From an uncultured Lachnospiraceae bacterium (GTDB lineage Bacteria > Bacillota_A > Clostridia > Lachnospirales > Lachnospiraceae): a stretch of 10,056 nt of DNA. A program made the translations under genes and the position numbers. Under the pieces are notes generated by a model that saw nothing but the letters and a program-made list of their open reading frames with translations, made no database searches and was not told where the DNA came from. This document shows positions 1 through 6,266 of this stretch, one piece after another. The stretch covers positions 1-10,056 of the forward strand of contig CAJKKX010000045.1 in NCBI GenBank assembly GCA_905200565.1, in the 5' to 3' direction. How positions within the stretch are numbered: position 1 is the stretch's first letter; each line of letters opens with the position of its first letter.

Positions 1-132
1 AAAGGGCGGTATCATAAAAAACTGAAAAGCCGGAGCGTCTGCCGCCAGTATACGCACTTTTTTGAGATACGCCTCTGCCTCATCAAAGGTTTTGTGCATC
101 TTCCAGTTCGTTCCAAGCAAAAACCGCTTCAC
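1..132 (-). CDS. Triosephosphate isomerase-like protein, N-terminal part only (probable L-erythrulose-1-phosphate isomerase)
   Basis: The first 44 codons are present and the gene continues past the left edge. They begin VKRFLLGTNWKMHKT and end FFMIPPF. The NWKM block at residues 9-12 is the hallmark of the TIM first strand and loop; Asn9 and Lys11 correspond to the substrate-binding Asn and Lys of triosephosphate isomerase. Residue 13 is His where true glycolytic TIMs usually have Asn. A GTG at 132 is the only sensible start: an in-frame TGA lies two codons upstream, and AAAGGA sits about 11 bases before it. The gene follows the rpiB homologue by 19 bases, in one operon. TIM homologues beside DAK-type kinases and RpiB homologues (EryH in Brucella, LerI in mycobacteria) interconvert L-erythrulose-1-phosphate and D-erythrulose-4-phosphate; I infer that role here from context. 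A housekeeping TIM is the alternative, but would normally sit with gap, pgk and eno. Confidence 0.8.
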   Translation of the reverse strand, partial: MKRFLLGTNWKMHKTFDEAEAYLKKVRILAADAPAFQFFMIPPF

Positions 133-151
133 AGATCACCACGTCCTTTCC

Positions 152-625
152 TCAGACCTTTGAAAATGCCGCCATATTGCGCTCTTCCAGCTCCCGGATA
201 GCATTTACCTTTGGCGTAGAATTACCATCTACAAATTCCAGCGACAGCCACTCGGCAGTCACCTTCTTTGCCAGTTCCGGTCCGATGATCCTGGCGCCCA
301 TGCAGAGCACGTTCGCATCGTTACTCAGTTTTGCCCGCTCCGCAGAATAATTATCGTGGCAGACTGCCGCCCGGATCCCCGGAAATTTATTTGCCGTCAT
401 AGCCATACCGATCCCTGTCCCGCAAATTAAAATCCCTTCTTTTTCATACTTGCTTTCAATTATTTTATTGCAGACCTTTTCTGCAATATAGGGATAATAC
501 GTGTTATCAAGGATGCTGTCGCAGCCTATGTTTTCCACCTCATATCCCTTTGCCTTCAGGAACGCAATGATCGTCTGTTTCAGATCCACTGCTGCGTTAT
601 CGCAGCCAATCACAATCTTTTTCAT
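152..625 (-). CDS. RpiB/LacAB-family sugar-phosphate isomerase, probable tetrose-4-phosphate isomerase
   Basis: This is a 157-residue protein, the usual length for RpiB. It opens MKKIVIGCDNAAVDLK and carries the family signature ILICGTGIGMAM at 65-76, with catalytic Cys68 (Cys66 in E. coli RpiB) and Thr70. ANKFPGIRAA and NDANVLCMGAR follow as in the family. Three positions differ from ribose-5-P enzymes in my alignment by eye: the DH pair near the start is Asp9-Asn10, the ring-opening His99 of E. coli is Ser101, and phosphate-site Arg133 is Asn135 (Arg137 is Lys139). This fits an open-chain substrate such as D-erythrose-4-P/D-erythrulose-4-P, as for EryI and DerI in tetritol catabolism, better than ribose-5-P. 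The ATG overlaps the dhaL stop as ATGA, with AAGGAG 11 bases upstream, so the two are probably translationally coupled. An in-frame start 35 codons further up would lie inside dhaL and is rejected. LacA/LacB-type galactose-6-P isomerase is a less likely alternative. Confidence 0.85.
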   Translation of the reverse strand: MKKIVIGCDNAAVDLKQTIIAFLKAKGYEVENIGCDSILDNTYYPYIAEKVCNKIIESKYEKEGILICGTGIGMAMTANKFPGIRAAVCHDNYSAERAKLSNDANVLCMGARIIGPELAKKVTAEWLSLEFVDGNSTPKVNAIRELEERNMAAFSKV

Positions 626-1266
626 TCGTTTGCTTTCTCCTTTTTTACCCATTCCAGAAACGCACCAAACATCAGCATGACCGAAGTTGCCCCCGCATCC
701 TGAAATCCGATCGCGCGTTCCATCAGACATTTTGCCCGGCCAAATTTTGCCGGATAGTTTTTGGTAGCTTCCACACCCTTTTTTGCCGCGTCAAATGCAC
801 GCTGGAAAAGCTCCCCGAAGGAAGTCCCCCCGCAGCTGTCCATTGCATCGCAGGCGGGTTCCAGTGCGTCTACCATCGTCTTATCCCCCGGCTGTGCTCC
901 GCCTCTCTGTTTTACTGTATCCAGGCCTTTTCGCATCATCTGTGCAAACTCTTTTGTATCGACGCATTCTTTTGCTTCCATGCCTTTTACCGCTCCCAGA
1001 AAAACAGAGCTGAAAATTACACCGGAAGCTCCTCCCATAGAGCCAAGCATTGCCATGCCAGTCTGACGGAAAAGCTGGTTAATATCGGAGTATTCTTCTC
1101 CTGCCAATTTTTCTTTTACCGCTGTAAAACCAACTGCCATGCCAATACCATGATCCCCGTCCCCGATTCTGGAGTCGACCTCGGTAAGCAGAGGTTTGCT
1201 TTCTATGATCCGTTCCGCCATAAACAAAATCATGTCTTTCATTTGCGGCGTATGTATGATATTCAT
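622..1266 (-). CDS. dhaL: DhaL-type nucleotide-binding subunit of a ketose (dihydroxyacetone-family) kinase
   Basis: This 214-residue protein is typical of DhaL, the all-helical subunit that holds ATP or ADP with two Mg ions. The Mg-coordinating block DSRIGDGDHGIGM is at 31-43, with Asp31, Asp36 and Asp38 matching Asp30, Asp35 and Asp37 of E. coli DhaL. The nucleotide-site segments follow: GSMGGASG (75-82), GAQPGDKTMVDAL (123-135) and the C-terminal GFQDAGATS (187-195). It works with DhaK, encoded 12 bases upstream. GGGGGAG lies 5 bases before the ATG, and the stop overlaps the start of the rpiB homologue. No DhaM phosphotransfer subunit is visible downstream as far as the window reaches, so either free ATP is the donor, as in tetrulose kinases of the DAK family, or DhaM lies elsewhere. 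The substrate is more likely erythrulose than dihydroxyacetone because two tetrose-type isomerases follow. Confidence 0.93.
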   Translation of the reverse strand: MNIIHTPQMKDMILFMAERIIESKPLLTEVDSRIGDGDHGIGMAVGFTAVKEKLAGEEYSDINQLFRQTGMAMLGSMGGASGVIFSSVFLGAVKGMEAKECVDTKEFAQMMRKGLDTVKQRGGAQPGDKTMVDALEPACDAMDSCGGTSFGELFQRAFDAAKKGVEATKNYPAKFGRAKCLMERAIGFQDAGATSVMLMFGAFLEWVKKEKANE

Positions 1267-1278
1267 TTACACTCCCCC

Positions 1279-2271
1279 TTATTTTTTAAAATAGTAAGGA
1301 CTATAGCAGGGAGCATCATAGTATTTTTTCAGTTCCTCATCCATACGCATAAGGCTGATAGAGGCTCCCGCCATTTCCTGACAGGTAATATAGGAATTTA
1401 CATCCATATGATGTACGATGATTTCTTTTTCTGACAATCTTTGAATCAATCTCCGGTTTAAAATATACAGCTCCGCAAGCGTAGTAGAGCCAAGACCATT
1501 GATTAAAGTGCAGACCTCTTCTCCCTTTTGGATCCCCGATTCTTCCAGAAGCTTTTCCAGCAGGATATCCACGATCTCATCCGCCGTCTTCATTTCCATG
1601 CGCCGGATTCCCGGCTCCCCGTGAACCCCCATCCCAAATTCAATCTCATTGTCCGGCAAAGAAAAAGCCGGTTTTCTCTCTCCCGGTATCGTACCGCCGG
1701 ACAGGGCTGCGCCAATGCTGAATGTATTGTCTCTGGCCTTTTGAGCCACACGGCAGGTCTCATCCAGATCCAGTCCCGCTCCGGCTGCAGCCCCGGCTAC
1801 TTTAATTACCATGACTGCCCCGGCAATTCCTCTGCGGTCGGTGATCCGCTCTCTGGAAGCAGATGCCACATCATCCCATACCCGGACGGTTCTGCAGGAA
1901 ATACCCATATCCTCCAGAAGCTCACTGGCCATATCGAAGTTCAGATTATCCCCGCTGTAATTGCCATAGACAAATAACACGCCCTTCCGGCGCTCCACCT
2001 CCAAAACTGTCTGCATAATGGTGTTTGGATCCGGCGATGCAAAAATATTGCCGTTAGCGCTGGCGTCCGCCAGATTCTCTCCCACGAACATCCCATACAT
2101 GGGTTCATGTCCGCTTCCCCCGCCGATCACAAGCGCCACCTTATCCTTCACATTCTTTACCCGCACGCCCTTCACGCCTTTCACCTGAACGTAGCGCTCC
2201 GGGAAGGTCTGCACAAAGCCCTGAATCGTCTCTGCAGGCACGTTTGCGGGGTCGTTTATCATCTTTTTCAA
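1279..2271 (-). CDS. dhaK: DhaK-type substrate-binding subunit of a ketose kinase (dihydroxyacetone/erythrulose kinase)
   Basis: This 330-residue protein is close to E. coli DhaK (356). It shows GGGSGHEP at 50-57 with His55, YSGDNLNF at 105-112 with Asp108, and GMGVHGEPGIRR at 213-224 with His217. These align with His56, Asp109 and His218 of E. coli DhaK; His218 binds the ketone carbonyl covalently and the other two assist catalysis. The active site is complete. The start is probably TTG at 2271: AGGAGG lies 8 bases before it, and the product opens MKKMIND, matching the conserved MKKLIND of the family. An ATG three codons inside (2262) is possible. The gene comes 70 bases after GH51, behind a strong hairpin, and 12 bases before dhaL. 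The DAK fold phosphorylates short open-chain ketoses: dihydroxyacetone, D- or L-erythrulose, apulose. Context favours a tetrulose; the sequence alone cannot decide. Confidence 0.93.
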   Translation of the reverse strand: MKKMINDPANVPAETIQGFVQTFPERYVQVKGVKGVRVKNVKDKVALVIGGGSGHEPMYGMFVGENLADASANGNIFASPDPNTIMQTVLEVERRKGVLFVYGNYSGDNLNFDMASELLEDMGISCRTVRVWDDVASASRERITDRRGIAGAVMVIKVAGAAAGAGLDLDETCRVAQKARDNTFSIGAALSGGTIPGERKPAFSLPDNEIEFGMGVHGEPGIRRMEMKTADEIVDILLEKLLEESGIQKGEEVCTLINGLGSTTLAELYILNRRLIQRLSEKEIIVHHMDVNSYITCQEMAGASISLMRMDEELKKYYDAPCYSPYYFKK

Positions 2272-2299
2272 ATCCCTCTCCTCCTTTATGACCAGTCAG

Positions 2300-2339
2300 C
2301 ACAGGCGGGTACTGTTTTCACAGCCCCGCCCGTCCTGTG
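2300..2339 (-). other. Intercistronic RNA hairpin with GAAA tetraloop between the GH51 gene and dhaK
   Basis: In the transcript, CACAGG pairs with CCTGTG at the base, a GC-rich middle (CGGG with CCCG, or GGCGGG with CCCGCC) follows, and CTGT/ACAG closes a GAAA (GNRA) loop at 2316-2319. It starts two bases after the GH51 stop codon and ends about 14 bases before the dhaK ribosome site. No run of U follows, so it is not a normal intrinsic terminator. I infer that it protects the 3' end of the upstream message or marks a processing site, letting the hydrolase and kinase segments be expressed at different levels. Confidence 0.6.
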
Positions 2340-2341
2340 AC

Positions 2342-3874
2342 TTATTTTTTAAATTTCAGTACATTTATGGAATGCTTCTTTAAAACAATGTCACAGCGGT
2401 TTTCTTTTGTAGCTGCACTATCCAGCTTTTGCACCTTAATTGTGTCAGGCCGGTCGGCAGTGTTGGCTGCGTCTATCTCTTCTGCATAAATGGTATAGTC
2501 TTCCAGAGAAGTCACTTCCTTTTCCCAGAAGAAATGCAGGGATACTTCCATGTCCTCCTCCGGATGTTTATTTACCAGGGAAACATAAATGGTTCCATCC
2601 TCGTCTCCCGTTACCGCCGCGTCCACATAACTGCTTCTGTGATTATCTCCGCCATTTCCGGAAAACAGCTCCAGAAGGTCAATGCTGATCTTCTCCCGGC
2701 CGATTTTCTGGCTTTGCGGAAGCTTTACGGAATAGGATTCGCCCACCACGTCCGCCTGATAAATCTGTTTTCCTGTCTGATGACGCAGCAGCTCAAATAC
2801 CGGGAACTGTGCGCGCCTTACGATGCCCTGTTCTGTAACAGATAACGCCCCCGTAATATTTACAAAGGTAGAATAGTTTGCCATGCCGATGGTCTCGCCG
2901 TTCCGGATAAACATGTTTAAAATCAGAGCCGTTACCAGCGCGTTCTGCAGCGTGTAGGCCTTATCGTCCTCTGCGTTTTCCAGGGCCCATCCATTGAAAT
3001 TCCATTCATCCCATGCAACTTTAATGGAAGAAGCGGTATCATTCATTCCCGCAGTGATAGCTGAACAGGTCATCTTATGGAGCTTTTCCATATAATCGCC
3101 GATACACATCGTTTCCAGGTAATTTTCCTGATTAAAAGGTCCCCACACGCAGGAGTAATGATGTGCAGAAATATAGTCGATCATCTGCCAGAGCTTTTTT
3201 ACAACCGTTACATTCCAGTCAGTAATCTGCTCATAGCCGCAGGCCACCAGTTTAATAGTCGGATCTACCCATTTAAGAGCTTTGGCAAACTGGAAGGCCT
3301 TATCCGCATACTCCTCGGCTGTATAATTGTTCATCTGCCAGGGACCGTAGCTTTCATTTCCCAGCCCCCAGTATTTTACGCCGAACGGTTCTTCATAGCC
3401 ATGGCTTCTGCGCAGGTTTGCATAGTAAGTATCTCCGGTTCCGTTACAGTATTCGATCCAGTGCATGGCTTCTTCAATGGTTCCCGTTCCCATATTAACG
3501 CAGATCAGCGGCTCTGCTCCCACTCTTCTGCAAAGTTCAATAAAGTCTGCTGTACCGAACTGATTGCTCTCCTCTGTCAGCCAGGCATACTCAAATACCT
3601 TCTTCCGGTTTTCTTTTGGTCCGATGCCATCTTCCCAGTGATAATTGGAAACAAAATTTCCTCCCGGATAACGCATGATCGTAGGTGCCACTTCTTTCAG
3701 TGCCTCAATTACGTCCAGGCGGAATCCGTCAGCGTCTGCATTTGGATTACCCGGATCATAATAGCCGCCGTAAATATTTCCAAATGCATGTTCACAGAAA
3801 TGTCCGAAAATTTTCGGATCCACCTCTCCGCGGGGTACATTTAAGTTTACATAAATATTTGTCATTTTCAACAC
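2342..3874 (-). CDS. GH51 family alpha-L-arabinofuranosidase-like glycoside hydrolase, intracellular
   Basis: The product is 510 residues, the usual size of bacterial intracellular GH51 enzymes: a TIM barrel followed by a beta-sandwich. Family segments in order are IFGHFCEHAFGNIYGG (22-37), MRYPGGNF (67-74), KYWGLGNESYGPWQM (167-181), and NITGALSV...GIVRRAQFPVFELLRHQTGK (339-369). Glu174 in LGNES is the acid/base and Glu290 in AWDEWNFN the nucleophile, so it should be an active retaining hydrolase. No signal peptide is present, which fits cleavage of imported oligosaccharides. The start is unsure: GTG at 3874 has AAAGGA 6 bases upstream; TTG at 3871 and ATG at 3865 are alternatives. It lies 23 bases after the VOC gene. 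GH51 enzymes usually release L-arabinofuranose, but no arabinose catabolic genes are near and the downstream genes handle C4 ketoses, so the natural leaving sugar or aglycone may be unusual. Confidence 0.92.
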   Translation of the reverse strand: MLKMTNIYVNLNVPRGEVDPKIFGHFCEHAFGNIYGGYYDPGNPNADADGFRLDVIEALKEVAPTIMRYPGGNFVSNYHWEDGIGPKENRKKVFEYAWLTEESNQFGTADFIELCRRVGAEPLICVNMGTGTIEEAMHWIEYCNGTGDTYYANLRRSHGYEEPFGVKYWGLGNESYGPWQMNNYTAEEYADKAFQFAKALKWVDPTIKLVACGYEQITDWNVTVVKKLWQMIDYISAHHYSCVWGPFNQENYLETMCIGDYMEKLHKMTCSAITAGMNDTASSIKVAWDEWNFNGWALENAEDDKAYTLQNALVTALILNMFIRNGETIGMANYSTFVNITGALSVTEQGIVRRAQFPVFELLRHQTGKQIYQADVVGESYSVKLPQSQKIGREKISIDLLELFSGNGGDNHRSSYVDAAVTGDEDGTIYVSLVNKHPEEDMEVSLHFFWEKEVTSLEDYTIYAEEIDAANTADRPDTIKVQKLDSAATKENRCDIVLKKHSINVLKFKK

Positions 3875-3897
3875 ACCACATCCTTTAGCGTTAATAA

Positions 3898-4413
3898 TCA
3901 GTCATGCTTTCTCTCATACCACTTCTCTACCAGCGCTTCTCCGCTTTTTCTCTCGTCATCAAACTCCAATGTTTCGATAATTAATCCCATGCTTTCCAGA
4001 CCGTCATAATATGCGTAGCTTCCGGTAGGCCAGCTTCCTCTCTGCATCAGCTTCAGCCCCTTACTCTCCAGATACTCCTGGGTTTTGTCGTTGTCTGCCA
4101 CCTTCCATGCCACATGATGGATTCCCGGTCCATGCTCCTTGAGATAATCTTTCCATACGCTGGGACCGTCATCTGCCGGAGACATAAACTCAATCTGTAC
4201 CGATCCAAAATCATAAAAAGCCCCCTTGAAATTTCCGTCCACCTTCTGTCCCATGTAAGTGACGTCCGCACCGTCATATACAACAGTTCCGTTCAGACCA
4301 ACCTCTGCCTGATGTGCAAAGCCAAATATCTCCTGCACTTTTTTTGCCGCCTCTTCCACATCGCGGACAACTACACCGATCTGCCAGACAATACTTGTAT
4401 CCATTTTGTTCAT
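3898..4413 (-). CDS. VOC-superfamily metalloprotein, methylmalonyl-CoA epimerase/glyoxalase-like
   Basis: This 171-residue protein has two beta-alpha-beta-beta-beta modules. Probable metal ligands are Gln11 (VWQIGVVVRD, the position of the usual first His), Glu75 or Gln73 (VQIEFMSP), His99/His100 (GPGIHHVAW) and Glu147 (GLIIETLEF). The layout, including PGIHHVA and an acid near the C-terminus, resembles methylmalonyl-CoA epimerase rather than a ring-cleaving dioxygenase. VOC epimerases move a proton next to a carbonyl through a metal-bound enediolate, so an epimerase or isomerase of a keto-sugar fits the setting; this is inference. The start is the ATG at 4413 with GGAGG 8 bases upstream; a longer reading upstream would run into the reductase gene and is rejected. 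It follows the reductase by 25 bases and precedes GH51 by 23. Exact substrate unknown. Confidence 0.8.
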   Translation of the reverse strand: MNKMDTSIVWQIGVVVRDVEEAAKKVQEIFGFAHQAEVGLNGTVVYDGADVTYMGQKVDGNFKGAFYDFGSVQIEFMSPADDGPSVWKDYLKEHGPGIHHVAWKVADNDKTQEYLESKGLKLMQRGSWPTGSYAYYDGLESMGLIIETLEFDDERKSGEALVEKWYERKHD

Positions 4414-4438
4414 TATATTTTCCTCCTTTTTTGATTGT

Positions 4439-5413
4439 TTACTTTTCCATCGGCAGCCCCAGATCTCTGAAAAAGGCTGTCCAATATGGTAATTTTTCAG
4501 TTGCCTCTCTGGAAATCTCATCCAGATATGTTAAATCATCTTTTTCGATCTCAAACATGAAGCTGTTAATATTCTGCTGTATCTGTTCCGGCGTTTTTCC
4601 TCCCATCAGGATGGAGGTAATGCCTTCCTGGTAATTCAGCCAGTTGATCGCAAGCTGTCCGCAGGTCACTTCATATTTCGCCGCTACCGGTTTCAGCTTA
4701 TCTGCAAGCTCCACGCAAACAGGAAAGTATTTCTCCTCATACAGGAATGTGCCTGCCCGGTCGTCATTTTCCGGAAGCTTAAAGGATTTATCGTACTTTC
4801 CGGTTAAGATTCCCGTAGCCGTCGGGCTATAGGGCACGATTGAAATCTCGTTTTCCAGACAGTAGGGCTTTATTTCTTTATCGATCGTCCGCCACAGAAG
4901 ACTGTAGCCCGGCTGGATCACATCCACTCTGCCCATGGCGCAGACCCTCTTCATCTGCTCTAAGGTAAAATTCGATACCCCGATGGTGCGGATCAGCCCC
5001 CGCTCTTTTAAGGAAAGCATGGCTTCCATGGTTTCCTCCACCGGAATAATCCCCTTCGGATCCGGATAATGAATGTAATATACATCCAGATAATCCGTGC
5101 CCAGACGTTTCAGACTGTTCTCACAGGCCTGTATCGTATCTTCCTTTCTCAGATGGTCATACCATACCTTGCTGGCAATATACACATCTTTTCTTCTGCC
5201 GCCCAGAGCCTTACCCAGAAGCGTCTCCGAGCAGCCGTCTCCATAACACTCCGCCGTATCAAAAAAGTTGATCCCCTCTTCCAGCGCGATGTCCACCCCG
5301 CGCTGAAACAGTGCGTCGTGTTCCGCCGACCAGACACTTCTGTCCGGCGCCCAGCCACCCAGGGCCGCCTTAGATACCTTCCATCCAGTCTTTCCCAATG
5401 TTTGATATAACAT
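4439..5413 (-). CDS. Aldo/keto reductase (IolS/AKR11-like)
   Basis: This 324-residue TIM-barrel oxidoreductase has the complete catalytic tetrad: Asp52 and Tyr57 (FFDTAECYGDG), Lys82 (ASKVWYD) and His115 (YYIHYPDP). Further family blocks are GVSNFTLEQM and the C-terminal SILMGGKTPEQIQQNI, where the NADP(H) phosphate and ribose are bound. The spacing and wording of the blocks resemble Bacillus IolS. It would oxidise or reduce a sugar or sugar-derived carbonyl in the cytoplasm with NADP(H). The ATG at 5413 has GGAAGG 7 bases upstream, and the gap after the second permease is 13 bases, so it is part of the operon. With VOC and GH51 as neighbours, a role in converting the imported sugar (for example polyol/ketose or aldose/keto-sugar exchange) is likely but not shown. 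The substrate is not recognisable from sequence. Confidence 0.92.
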   Translation of the reverse strand: MLYQTLGKTGWKVSKAALGGWAPDRSVWSAEHDALFQRGVDIALEEGINFFDTAECYGDGCSETLLGKALGGRRKDVYIASKVWYDHLRKEDTIQACENSLKRLGTDYLDVYYIHYPDPKGIIPVEETMEAMLSLKERGLIRTIGVSNFTLEQMKRVCAMGRVDVIQPGYSLLWRTIDKEIKPYCLENEISIVPYSPTATGILTGKYDKSFKLPENDDRAGTFLYEEKYFPVCVELADKLKPVAAKYEVTCGQLAINWLNYQEGITSILMGGKTPEQIQQNINSFMFEIEKDDLTYLDEISREATEKLPYWTAFFRDLGLPMEK

Positions 5414-5426
5414 CCTTTCACCTTCC

Positions 5427-6254
5427 TTATCCCTTCAGACCTGAAGTCGAAATTCCCTCTACGATATACTTCTGACCGACGGCGTACAGTACAATACAGG
5501 GAAGTGCGATCAGGGTTGCTGCAGCCATCAGATAGTTCCACTGAGCCGTATAGCTTCCGATAAATTCACGAAGCCCCAGCGCCAGCGTATAGTTAGCCTC
5601 CTTGTTAATATAAACCAGCGGATTCAGATAATCGTTCCACAGATAAAAGAATCCAAAAAGCCCTACCACAATTACCCCGGATTTTGCCAGGGGCAGATAC
5701 ACCAGAAAATATTCCTGCAGATATCCGGCTCCGTCAATTCTCGCAGACTCTCCCAGCTCTTTCGGCAGACTCTTGAAATACTGCCGCAAGAGAAAGATAT
5801 CAAACACGCCTCCGCCCATGATATTCGGCACGATCAAAGGCGCATAGCTGTGAGACAACCCCACATTGGACCAGCCGATGAAGGTGGGAATTAAAGTAAC
5901 TGCCGGCGGCAGGATGATTCCGGTCAGCAGGATCATAAATACTGTGTCGCGGCCTACCCACTCCAGTCTTGCAAAGCTGTATGCACACATAGGCGCCACA
6001 AACACAATACCGATCATAGACAGACCTACAATAATTATGGTATTGGCATATTCCCGAAGCAGATGGATCCGCTCAAAGGGAACGATATAATTCTCCCACG
6101 CCAGCCTGCTGGGAATAAACTTCGGGACTACCGATAATACTTCCGTTGCCGGGCTCAATGAGGTTTTTACCATCCAGAAAATAGGAAAAATAAACACAAA
6201 AGCCAGAAGCGTCAGTAAAATGTACTCCACTGCCGTTACTTTCTCGTTTCTCAT
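5427..6254 (-). CDS. Carbohydrate ABC transporter permease, MalG/UgpE type
   Basis: This 275-residue protein has about six hydrophobic segments, starting with YILLTLLAFVFIFPIFWMV at 11-29. The loop that docks on the ATPase (EAA loop) is at 164-190: LPKELGESARIDGAG...LPLA, with Glu169, Asp174 and Gly175. NIMGGGVFDIFLLRQYF (144-160), just before it, is typical of MalG-like subunits of the CUT1 family for oligosaccharides. The ATG at 6254 has GGGAGGG 6 bases upstream. It lies 12 bases after the first permease and 13 before the reductase. It would form a membrane heterodimer with that first permease. No ATPase gene is in the window; Firmicutes often use one shared MsmX/MsmK-type ATPase encoded elsewhere. 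Confidence 0.95.
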   Translation of the reverse strand: MRNEKVTAVEYILLTLLAFVFIFPIFWMVKTSLSPATEVLSVVPKFIPSRLAWENYIVPFERIHLLREYANTIIIVGLSMIGIVFVAPMCAYSFARLEWVGRDTVFMILLTGIILPPAVTLIPTFIGWSNVGLSHSYAPLIVPNIMGGGVFDIFLLRQYFKSLPKELGESARIDGAGYLQEYFLVYLPLAKSGVIVVGLFGFFYLWNDYLNPLVYINKEANYTLALGLREFIGSYTAQWNYLMAAATLIALPCIVLYAVGQKYIVEGISTSGLKG

Positions 6255-6266
6255 ACATGTCCCTCC

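Noticed and set aside
626..730. Extended N-terminus of the RpiB homologue (35 more residues)
   Set aside because: It overlaps the end of dhaL, and the family start MKKIVIGCD has its own ribosome site and an ATGA overlap.
761..1066. Plus-strand reading frames over dhaL, and similar ones over dhaK, GH51, the reductase and the regulator
   Set aside because: They lie opposite genes with clear family motifs, have no ribosome sites and show no recognisable protein character, such as conserved motifs or domain order.
1279..2271. D-apiose pathway (apulose kinase of the DAK family) as the primary interpretation
   Set aside because: Apulose kinase is a DAK protein, but that pathway uses a transketolase and an AP-endonuclease-like isomerase, neither of which is seen. 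TIM- and RpiB-like genes fit tetruloses better. It stays a possible alternative.
2300..2339. Intrinsic terminator after GH51
   Set aside because: The stem is strong, but CTGACTGG follows rather than a U-tract, and genes continue downstream with good ribosome sites.
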